From assembly GCF_000429645.1 (NCBI RefSeq), contig NZ_AUCG01000021.1, forward strand, positions 124,001-188,000: a DNA stretch of 64,000 nucleotides, in the 5' to 3' direction. Every line of letters begins with the position of its first letter. Position 1 is the first letter of the stretch. The stretch is from Niveispirillum irakense DSM 11586 (GTDB lineage: Bacteria; Pseudomonadota; Alphaproteobacteria; Azospirillales; Azospirillaceae). The position numbers and the translations under genes are program-made. Under the pieces are notes generated by a model. The model was not told the origin of the DNA and did no database searches. It saw only the letters and a list, made by a program, of their open reading frames with translations. This document shows, piece after piece, positions 33,878 to 41,354 of this stretch.

Positions 33878-36412
33878 ATGCGCCTGTTCTTTCTGCTGTT
33901 TTTGTCCTGGGTTTTGCTTGCGGGGCCGGTTGCGGCTGGTGTTGGACCGGCGGATTGGGTGATGGATCGACCGGCGGCAGGCTCCCTGCCGCTGGTGGCG
34001 GATGGGCGGGCCGCGCCGATTTTCCACGATCCCGGCGACCATGCGGTGGTGGCGATTGCCGCCACCTATCTGGCCGATGATATCGAGGCGGTGACCGGTC
34101 GCCGCCCGGTGCTGGCGGAAACCCAGCCCAAGGCCGATACCCAGATATGGGTAGGTACGCTGGGCCGCTCCCCCGCCATTGACCGGCTCGTTGCCGCCGG
34201 GCGGCTGGATGTGGCCTCCCTGCATGGGGCATGGGAAAGCTATCTCATCGTGCCGGTGACCGATCCGGCGCCCGGTATCCGGCAAGCGCTGGTGATTGTC
34301 GGCAGTGACCGGCGTGGCACGGCTTACGGTATTTATGAATTATCGCGCGCCATCGGTGTGTCACCCTGGGTTTGGTGGGCCGATGTGCCGCCGCCCAAGC
34401 GCGATGCGCTGCATGTGGCCGATGGCACCCGCCGGCTCGGCCCGCCCTCGGTGAAATATCGTGGCATTTTCATCAATGATGAGGATTGGGGCCTGCATCC
34501 CTGGGCCGCCAATAATTTCGATCCCGAACGCGGGGATATCGGGCCCAAGACGTACGAAAAAATGTTCGGTCTGCTGCTGCGGCTGCGGGCCAACCTGCTA
34601 TGGCCGGCGATGCATGAAGTGACGCAGGCCTTCAATGCCGACCCGGCCAATGCGCGTCTGGCCGATCGCTATGCCATCATCATGGGATCGTCCCATGCCG
34701 AGCCGATGCTGCGCAACAATGTGGGGGAATGGACGGCCCCGTCCGACCAGTTCAACTATGCCACCCATCCCGATCTGGTGAAGGAGTACTGGCGTCAGCG
34801 GGTACAGGCCAATGCGGGATATGAGAATATCTATACGCTGGGCATGCGCGGCATCCATGATAGCGGCATTGTCGGTGCCGACAGCCTGGAGGAACGGCGC
34901 GCCCTGTTGAACCGGATCATTGCCGACCAGCGGGCCATGCTGAAGGATCATGTGCCCGGTCCTGTGGAGCAGGTGCCCCAGGTCTTCACTCCCTATAAGG
35001 AGGTGCTGGAGATTTACCGTGCCGGTCTGGACCTGCCGCCGGATGTCACCCTGGTCTGGCCGGATGATAATTTCGGCTATATCCGGCAATTCCCGTCGGC
35101 GGCTGAGCGGCAGCGCCCTGGCGGGTCGGGTATTTACTACCATCTCTCCTATCTGGGCGCGCCATTGTCGCATCTGTGGCTCTCCACCGTGCCGCCCGGC
35201 CTGATCGAGTTGGAGATGGGCCGCGCCTATGATCTGGGCGCGCGCCAGCTCTGGGTGGCCAATGTCGGTGATATCAAGCCAGCGGAAACCAATATCGACC
35301 TGTTCCTGACCATGGCATGGGATATGGATGCCTTCCGCCATGCTGGCGGGGCACCGGGCTTCCTGCAGGCCTGGGCGGGACGGGAATTCGGCGCTGATCT
35401 AGCGCCGGAGATCGCCGATATCCTGGCGCTCCACCACCAACTGAATTTTGAGCGCAAGCCGGAGCATCTGCAATGGTGGCTGCCGGGTGAGAAGTTCCGC
35501 CGCAGCGACCTGGATATCGAGGCGGCACAAGCGCGTCTGGCGGCGTTCGAAAGCTTATCCGATCGGGTTGAGCGACTGTTGCCCCGCCTGACCCCGGCCA
35601 GCCGGGACGCGTTTTTCCAACTGGTGGAATATCCGGTGCGCGCAGCGGGCCTGGCCAATCGCCGTTTCTTCCATGGCGAAGCCTATGACCGGTTGTTCAA
35701 CAGTGATCCCGTGGAAGCGCGGCGCCGGGGCAAGCTGGCCCGCGCGGCGGATGAACAGTTGAAGGCCCTGACGCGGCGCTACAACGAGGAAATCGCCGAT
35801 GGCAAATGGCGCGGCATGATGGCGGAGGAACCAGCCGACGGCCAATGGCGGTCCTATCGGCTGACACCGCCCATCCTGCCGGCCCCCGGCCTGTCCCTGC
35901 CGGCGCACAGCCCGCCGCCGCCCCGCCCGCGCCAGCCGTCTGTACCGGATGCCGGCATCATTATCATCCAGGCGGAGGATTTCACGACCAGCCGGGCAGC
36001 ATCCGATGCGGCCTGGACCCTGGTGCCCGGCCTGGGGCGGGGGAAGGGGGCCATGGCGATCATGCCCACATTGGATAAAGCCCGCGCACCGGATGCAGCC
36101 GATAGCCCGCGCCTGATCTATGAGATCGACTTGCCGCCCGGCGAATGGGATCTGTCGGTCGATTTCATCCCCACCTTCCCACTGGACCCGGATAAAGGCT
36201 TGCGCCTGGGTGTCGCGCTGGACGGGAAAGCGATGCAGGTCATCGCCATTCCCCGCCAAACCGGTGACCGGGCCTGGGCCGATGGGGTGATGGCGGGTCG
36301 GATACGGCAGGCATCTGGCCTGACCATTCCGGGTGGCGCCAAGCGCCGATTGGTGCTGACCATGGTTGACCCGCTGACCGTGCCGGACGCGCTGATCCTG
36401 CAGAGGCGATGA
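33878..36412 (+). CDS. GH115 family xylan alpha-glucuronidase
   Basis: The 844-residue protein matches glycoside hydrolase family 115, which removes (4-O-methyl)glucuronic acid from xylan. A signal peptide spans about 1-21. The N-terminal alpha/beta domain is followed by the catalytic barrel (about 190-500) with KYRGIFINDEDWGLHPWA and NLLWPAMHE, both characteristic, and a C-terminal helical and beta-sandwich part that ends LILQRR. The ATG at 33878 starts the signal peptide; an in-frame TTG lies 30 bases earlier. It is downstream of the PepSY gene after a 66-base gap and may be a separate unit. No other xylan gene lies in the window. Confidence 0.93.
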   Translation: MRLFFLLFLSWVLLAGPVAAGVGPADWVMDRPAAGSLPLVADGRAAPIFHDPGDHAVVAIAATYLADDIEAVTGRRPVLAETQPKADTQIWVGTLGRSPAIDRLVAAGRLDVASLHGAWESYLIVPVTDPAPGIRQALVIVGSDRRGTAYGIYELSRAIGVSPWVWWADVPPPKRDALHVADGTRRLGPPSVKYRGIFINDEDWGLHPWAANNFDPERGDIGPKTYEKMFGLLLRLRANLLWPAMHEVTQAFNADPANARLADRYAIIMGSSHAEPMLRNNVGEWTAPSDQFNYATHPDLVKEYWRQRVQANAGYENIYTLGMRGIHDSGIVGADSLEERRALLNRIIADQRAMLKDHVPGPVEQVPQVFTPYKEVLEIYRAGLDLPPDVTLVWPDDNFGYIRQFPSAAERQRPGGSGIYYHLSYLGAPLSHLWLSTVPPGLIELEMGRAYDLGARQLWVANVGDIKPAETNIDLFLTMAWDMDAFRHAGGAPGFLQAWAGREFGADLAPEIADILALHHQLNFERKPEHLQWWLPGEKFRRSDLDIEAAQARLAAFESLSDRVERLLPRLTPASRDAFFQLVEYPVRAAGLANRRFFHGEAYDRLFNSDPVEARRRGKLARAADEQLKALTRRYNEEIADGKWRGMMAEEPADGQWRSYRLTPPILPAPGLSLPAHSPPPPRPRQPSVPDAGIIIIQAEDFTTSRAASDAAWTLVPGLGRGKGAMAIMPTLDKARAPDAADSPRLIYEIDLPPGEWDLSVDFIPTFPLDPDKGLRLGVALDGKAMQVIAIPRQTGDRAWADGVMAGRIRQASGLTIPGGAKRRLVLTMVDPLTVPDALILQRR

Positions 36413-36436
36413 TCCGCAGACGCTGGCGCTAGGACG

Positions 36437-37501
36437 CTATGGTTGCGCCCCTGCTTCCAGAAGGGCCAGCGCATAGGCATCCCAGGGGCGCCACGCGGCC
36501 AGCCTGTCCGGGGTGATTGTGGGGGAGGCGGCAGGGGTGATCTCCCCCTCCCATCCGCCTGGCACCCGCAGGCCCGGTCGGGTGGCAAGCAGGGGGGCCA
36601 GGGTGGCATCCTGCGACAGGTGCTGGCCGATCATTTCCATATCGGCATCCAGGTCCAGGCGCCTACGCAGCCGGGCCACAATGGTGGGCAGGGATTGCAG
36701 CCGGGGAAAGGTAATGGTGGCGGCCAGACTGTCCCGCGCCGGCACATGCCGGACCGTTACGTCGCCCGCTTCCCCATCGAGCACCAAATGGCGGTGATAA
36801 CACCCGTCCGTCACTGTCTCTGCCCTGTCGGCCTGACGGCGTAAACTGTCCAACATCCCGGCCCAGTCATAGGGTCGGCGGTAGCGCAACAGCAGTTCCA
36901 CCCCTGCTGTCGCCGTCATCTCTGCCCCGGTCGCCCGCCGCTGGCGCAGAGCGGATGGTGGGCGGCCGTAAAGCTGCTGGAACGTCTCGTTGAAGCGGCG
37001 AATGCTGTTGAAACCTGCCGCCAGCGCTACCTCGGCCATCGGCATCATCGTGTCATGGATCAGGTGCTTGGCGAACAGAACCCGCTTTGTCTGCGCCACG
37101 GCCAGCGGGGATGCGCCGATATGCTGCTGGAACAGGCGGCGGAGCTGGCGGCTGCCCACCCCTACCCGCTCGGCCAGGGTTTCCAGCGATCCCTCATCCC
37201 CGTCAAGCGCCCCTTCCGCAATCAGGGAAAGGGCGCGCCGCACGGTATTGGAGGTGCCGCGCCAGGCACCGCTGCCGGGTGCCGTCTCCGGCCGGCAGCG
37301 CAGGCAGGGGCGGAATCCGGCTTCCGCTGCCGCAGCGGCAGAAGGAAAGAAGCGGCAATTCTCAAACCTGGATGTGCGGGCCGGGCAGATGGGCCGGCAA
37401 TAGATTCCGGTGCTGGTGACCCCGATATAAAGCCGCCCGTCGAACCGTGGGTCGCGGGTTTGCAGGGCGCGGTAACAGACGATGGGGTCGAGCGTTTCCA
37501 T
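36437..37501 (-). CDS. Ada/AraC/AlkA-type protein lacking the glycosylase core
   Basis: This 354-residue protein has the Ada N-terminal zinc domain (Cys35, 39, 66, 69), which accepts methyl groups from DNA phosphotriesters, an AraC-type HTH pair (about 85-185) and the AlkA N-terminal domain (about 198-310). At about residue 318 the sequence jumps from RPGLRVPGGWEG straight to a tail TPDRLAAWRPWDAYALAL, which matches only the last helix of AlkA. The HhH-GPD catalytic core of about 110-150 residues, with its catalytic Asp, is absent although the frame is intact. It can be a regulator and methyl acceptor but not a base glycosylase. A 14-base inverted repeat lies upstream. Confidence 0.88.
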   Translation of the reverse strand: METLDPIVCYRALQTRDPRFDGRLYIGVTSTGIYCRPICPARTSRFENCRFFPSAAAAAEAGFRPCLRCRPETAPGSGAWRGTSNTVRRALSLIAEGALDGDEGSLETLAERVGVGSRQLRRLFQQHIGASPLAVAQTKRVLFAKHLIHDTMMPMAEVALAAGFNSIRRFNETFQQLYGRPPSALRQRRATGAEMTATAGVELLLRYRRPYDWAGMLDSLRRQADRAETVTDGCYHRHLVLDGEAGDVTVRHVPARDSLAATITFPRLQSLPTIVARLRRRLDLDADMEMIGQHLSQDATLAPLLATRPGLRVPGGWEGEITPAASPTITPDRLAAWRPWDAYALALLEAGAQP

Positions 37502-37536
37502 GGCCCGATCCTGGCACGGTCCCGGCTGTCACGCTC

Positions 37537-37584
37537 GCGGAAATCGGACATGGTCGCCCCCATGGCCTCCTGTCCGATTTCCGC
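37537..37584. repeat. 14-base inverted repeat upstream of the Ada-like gene
   Basis: Perfect 14-base arms (37537-37550, GCGGAAATCGGACA, and its complement at 37571-37584) flank a 20-base loop. It fills the gap between the end of the ABC permease gene and the Ada-like gene. It may end the ABC operon or act as an operator; there is no T-run. Confidence 0.55.
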
Positions 37585-37600
37585 AGGCCACGGCTGGCCT

Positions 37601-39130
37601 TTATGCCCGGCGCAGCACCATCGGCTTTTGCAACAGCAACAGCCCCACCGCCGCCGCCAGAAGGCCCAGCAGCAGCGGCACGGTCCAGACCGGGCTGCCC
37701 CAGATCAGCAGAACGCTCAGCCCGAAAAGGCCGAAACCCAGCATCATTTCCAGGAAAAGCAGCAGGTAAGCACCTTGATAGCGTTTCTGGAAGCCGCTTC
37801 GCCCGGCATTGCTGGGGGCCTGCCGCATGTCCAGCAGGATGAAACACAGAATGGAGAGCAGGCCGCAGAGCCACATCATCACCGCCGGATAGGGGCTGGT
37901 GATGCCGACATAAAGGCTGAGCATTGTCAGCAGAACCATGGAGGGCAGGCCCGCCGCCACGATCTGCCCCAGCAGGATATCCCGTGGCCGGACGGGTGCG
38001 GTGCCCAGCAGGGCGGGCGCATCTTCTGCCGCCACGGCCAGCCAGGTCATGGCGCCGGCCAGCAGACCCAGGCCGGGGAGCAATCCCAGCCAGCGTATTG
38101 CGAAAATGGTGCCGTCACCGGCGACCATCTCTTTCTGCATCGTCGGCAGGACGACGGGCAGGCACAGCAGCATGATGGACATGACCTGTGTCAGCAGGTT
38201 CGGGTCCCGCCGGATCAATAGCAATTCCCGGTTGGCGAGCCCCAGGATAGGGCCACGAGGCTGCAAAATGATCGCGCCGGTCCTGCGCCGCCGCTTGCGT
38301 GACGGGCCGGCGGCGGCGGTCAAGGTGCTGGTGGCCAATGTCAGGAAATAAGGCGACATCAGAGAGATGATCAGGGCGAAACCGCCAATGGCCACAAGGG
38401 CCAGCACGGCCAGCGCCAGGGGCTGCCCGGCCACCGCCATGCCCATCATCTGCGCGACGGCGGACAAGGGCGTGTCGGCAAGTTCGGTCATACCCAGGAA
38501 CGCGCTTCTATTGTCGCTATGCCCGCGCCCCATCATCTGCGGCAGGTTGATGATGACGGCGCTGCCAATGCCGATGATGCCGCTGGTGACCTGGGCGAAA
38601 GTCCGTGCCCGCGCGGCCCCCAGCAGCCGGATCAATCCCACCAGCACCAGAAAGGCGATGGACAGCGATATTAGGGCCAGCAGCGGCAAGGTGAGATAGC
38701 CGATCAACCATCTGGCGGAGAGGAGAAGCGCCCCCCCATTCATGAAGGGGCTGGTAAAGGCCAGCATGCCGATTGAAACCGCCACCCAGACCGATGCCAG
38801 CCGCGCAGGCAGGATGGTGCGTGGCTTGATCGGCGCCGACAGCAGTAATTCATAATCCCCGCGCGTATATAGCGCGTTGATCATGAGCTGCATGGCGGCG
38901 GCAAAGGAAAGGAACAGCGAGAACAGCGCCATTCCCCCCAGGGCCGCATAGATTTTATCCGGCGGGACGGCGATTTTGCCCAGGCCCATCGCCGTCACGA
39001 CGCCGGCAAGGGTGAACAGCAGATAGACGACAATGGTGAAGGCTTTGGCCCAGGGGCCTGTCTGTTGGGTGCGGAAGGTCAGCCGCAGATCATGCCGCAG
39101 CAGCCATGGCAGCGATCCGGGGCGCAGCAT
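37601..39130 (-). CDS. ABC-2-type transporter permease
   Basis: The 509-residue inner-membrane protein has about 12 hydrophobic segments, with a cytoplasmic Arg-rich loop (SRKRRRRTG, near residue 275) between two six-helix halves. It partners the ATP-binding protein encoded directly upstream, whose stop codon overlaps its start. The pair resembles exporters of the ABC-2 group; the substrate is unknown. Confidence 0.85.
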   Translation of the reverse strand: MLRPGSLPWLLRHDLRLTFRTQQTGPWAKAFTIVVYLLFTLAGVVTAMGLGKIAVPPDKIYAALGGMALFSLFLSFAAAMQLMINALYTRGDYELLLSAPIKPRTILPARLASVWVAVSIGMLAFTSPFMNGGALLLSARWLIGYLTLPLLALISLSIAFLVLVGLIRLLGAARARTFAQVTSGIIGIGSAVIINLPQMMGRGHSDNRSAFLGMTELADTPLSAVAQMMGMAVAGQPLALAVLALVAIGGFALIISLMSPYFLTLATSTLTAAAGPSRKRRRRTGAIILQPRGPILGLANRELLLIRRDPNLLTQVMSIMLLCLPVVLPTMQKEMVAGDGTIFAIRWLGLLPGLGLLAGAMTWLAVAAEDAPALLGTAPVRPRDILLGQIVAAGLPSMVLLTMLSLYVGITSPYPAVMMWLCGLLSILCFILLDMRQAPSNAGRSGFQKRYQGAYLLLFLEMMLGFGLFGLSVLLIWGSPVWTVPLLLGLLAAAVGLLLLQKPMVLRRA

Positions 39131-39882
39131 CAGGCGGCCCCCCGCTGCTGGTCGATCAGATGCAGGAACACATCTTCCAGCGTCCCGCCGGCCCGGCCAG
39201 CCTGCTGGCGCAGATCCTCCAGCGTGCCATTCGCCATCAGGGCGCCGTTATTGATAATGCCGATCCGATCCACCAGCCGTTCCGCCACATCCATGAAATG
39301 CGTGGTCAGGATGATGGTGCAGCCGCTGCGCGCCTTGGCGATCAACAGGTCTTTCACCTGCCGGGAAATGGCGGCATCCAGGCCGGTCAACGGCTCATCC
39401 AGGATCAGCAGCTTTGGATCGTGGATCAGGGCGCCAGCCAGGGCGGCCTTCTGCTTCATCCCGCGGGAGAAGCTTTCGCACCGGTCATCGCGCTGTTCCC
39501 ACAGCTCCAACTGGCGCAACAGTTCCTCCGCGCGGCTTGCGGCGGTGCTGGCATCCACGCCCCACAGCCCAGCGACGAATTCCAGATATTCCAGCGGGGT
39601 CAGTTTGTCATACAGCATCGGTTCATCCGGCAGCCAGGCGATCAGCCGTTTGGCATCCATTGGCCTTTGCCGTGCATCGACGCCGAAAACCGATACCGCC
39701 CCCGCATCGGGCGGCAGCAGGCCCACCACCATCTTCAGCGTTGTCGTCTTGCCCGCCCCATTGGGGCCCAACAGCCCATAAAATTCCCCTGCCTGGATGG
39801 TCAGGTCCAGATTGCGCACCGCTTCCTTTGGCCCGAAGGATTTGCGCAAACCCTGGATTGACAGCGCCGTTTCTTCCCGCAT
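39130..39882 (-). CDS. ABC transporter ATP-binding protein
   Basis: The 250-residue ATPase has Walker A GPNGAGKTT (about 39-47), the signature ESFSRGMKQKAALAGAL and Walker B LLILDEPLTGLD, followed by the H-loop His in TTHFMD. It powers the permease encoded by the overlapping next gene. The C-terminal tail GTLEDVFLHL is typical of ABC-2 exporter ATPases. An unrelated A/T-rich region upstream holds the promoter. Confidence 0.95.
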   Translation of the reverse strand: MREETALSIQGLRKSFGPKEAVRNLDLTIQAGEFYGLLGPNGAGKTTTLKMVVGLLPPDAGAVSVFGVDARQRPMDAKRLIAWLPDEPMLYDKLTPLEYLEFVAGLWGVDASTAASRAEELLRQLELWEQRDDRCESFSRGMKQKAALAGALIHDPKLLILDEPLTGLDAAISRQVKDLLIAKARSGCTIILTTHFMDVAERLVDRIGIINNGALMANGTLEDLRQQAGRAGGTLEDVFLHLIDQQRGAA

Positions 39883-39973
39883 GGATACCCCCTGATGAAC
39901 CCGCCGTATTATTGGATAGAGGGTTGTCCCAATACAAGAAATTCCCGTTGTAAGGGTGGCGCTGCATAAGAAA

Positions 39974-40003
39974 ACGCCGCCGCCGGTTGCCCGGCGGCGG
40001 CGT
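39974..40003 (-). terminator. terminator of the cyclophilin gene
   Basis: A 13-base perfect stem (ACGCCGCCGCCGG and its complement, TTGC loop) is followed on the minus strand by TTTTCTT. It lies 32 bases behind the cyclophilin stop codon. Confidence 0.88.
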
Positions 40004-40035
40004 CCTCATCATACATTTCTGTAGAGGCTGCCCGA

Positions 40036-40515
40036 TCAGGCGGCGGCCGCGTCGGCGGCGACCTGCATCTTCACGATCGTGTCCGGCTCGGTCACTTCGC
40101 CATTGCGGCCCTTGCCGCGCTTGATGGCGTCCACATGCTCCATCCCATCCACAACCTTGCCCCAGACGGTGTACTGACCATCCAGGAAGCGGGCATCGTC
40201 AAAGCAGATGAAGAACTGGCTGTCAGCGCTGTTCGGGCTGGCGGCGCGGGCCATGGAGCAGACACCCTTCACATGCGGCTCGCGGGAGAATTCCTGCGGC
40301 AGGTTCTGGCCGGAACCGCCGGTGCCGTCGCCACGCGGGCAGCCGCCCTGGGCCATGAAGCCTTCGATCACGCGATGGAAGGTCAACCCATCATAGAAAC
40401 CCTGGCGGGCCAGTTCCTTGATGCGGGCCACATGCTTGGGCGCCAGATCGGGACGCAGCGCAATCGTGACGCGGCCATCCTTCAGGTCGAGATAGAGGGT
40501 GTTTTCCAGATCCAT
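40036..40515 (-). CDS. cytoplasmic cyclophilin-type peptidyl-prolyl isomerase
   Basis: The 159-residue protein is a single cyclophilin domain with no signal peptide. The active-site elements are present: FYDGLTFHRVIEGFMAQGG, the CSMARAASPNSADSQFFI strand and FLDGQYTVWGKVV. It speeds prolyl bond isomerisation during folding. AAGGAG lies 9 bases before the ATG. The gene behind it on the same strand upstream (40614) encodes a secreted paralogue with an almost identical N-terminal strand, so the pair arose by tandem duplication. Confidence 0.95.
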   Translation of the reverse strand: MDLENTLYLDLKDGRVTIALRPDLAPKHVARIKELARQGFYDGLTFHRVIEGFMAQGGCPRGDGTGGSGQNLPQEFSREPHVKGVCSMARAASPNSADSQFFICFDDARFLDGQYTVWGKVVDGMEHVDAIKRGKGRNGEVTEPDTIVKMQVAADAAAA

Positions 40516-40613
40516 GGTGTCGGCTCCTTAGGCGACTGTTGTTATCGGCATGCCGGCGCCACCATAGCGGCACCGCTTTCGGTTTGGAATAAGCCCGGCT
40601 GCGCGGCTGCCGC

Positions 40614-41222
40614 CTATTTGCCGGGGGTTGTTTTGGCCGGGGCGGCGGGCGGGGCCGGCTTTTCCGGATCGCCGCCGATGCTGGCCTTGATGATCCGGTC
40701 GGGATCGTTGACCAGATCATTGCGGGCCGGATCACCCACTTTCAGCCGGTCGATCAGGTCCATCCCTTCTATCACCTTGCCCCAGATCGTATATTGCCCA
40801 TCCAGCGACCGCTCCTTGCGCATCAGGATGAAGAACTGGCTATCGCCGCTATTCTTGTGAAGGCCCCTGGCCATGGAAACAGTGCCGCGCTCATGGGGGA
40901 GGTCCGATGGTTCCAGCAACAGATAGCGGCCGGAACCGCCGATTCCCCGGCCCAGCGGGTCACCAGTCTGGGCAATGAAGCCCTTCACCACGCGATGGAA
41001 GGTCAAGCCATCATAAAAACCGCGCCGAACCAACTGGCGGATGCGGGCGACATGCAGGGGGGCCACATCCGGCCGCATCGCGATCACCACGCGCCCATCT
41101 TTCAGGTCCAGATACAGTGTGTTTTCTGGCTTCAGCGGCGGTTCCTTGTCGGCCGCCTGAACCGCCATGGGGCACAGCAACAGCAGAAAGGCGATGGCCA
41201 GACGGGTGATGAAGGCGGACAT
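40614..41222 (-). CDS. exported cyclophilin-type peptidyl-prolyl isomerase
   Basis: The 202-residue protein has a signal peptide (1-23, ending AVQAA), a cyclophilin domain with FYDGLTFHRVVKGFIAQTG and SMARGLHKNSGDSQFFIL, and a Pro/Lys-rich tail. It would help fold periplasmic proteins. The start at 41222 gives the signal peptide directly. The segment ENTLYLDLKDGRV is shared with the cytoplasmic paralogue 98 bases downstream, supporting recent duplication with one copy redirected to the periplasm. Confidence 0.93.
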   Translation of the reverse strand: MSAFITRLAIAFLLLLCPMAVQAADKEPPLKPENTLYLDLKDGRVVIAMRPDVAPLHVARIRQLVRRGFYDGLTFHRVVKGFIAQTGDPLGRGIGGSGRYLLLEPSDLPHERGTVSMARGLHKNSGDSQFFILMRKERSLDGQYTIWGKVIEGMDLIDRLKVGDPARNDLVNDPDRIIKASIGGDPEKPAPPAAPAKTTPGK

Positions 41223-41354
41223 GGGCCTGTGCTTCCGGCAAGATGGAAAGGGCGTGCGCGACGATAACGGTGACCCGACCGCGTGGGAACCCTTAACCGG
41301 AAAAGCGGGGAGGGCTGTTATCCTCAAGCGCGCATGACGGGCTGAAGGGGGCTG

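Noticed and set aside
32330-34285. 651-residue minus-strand frame across the PepSY and GH115 genes
   Set aside because: It is rich in His, Gln, Pro and Arg as expected for a shadow frame and covers two clear sense genes.
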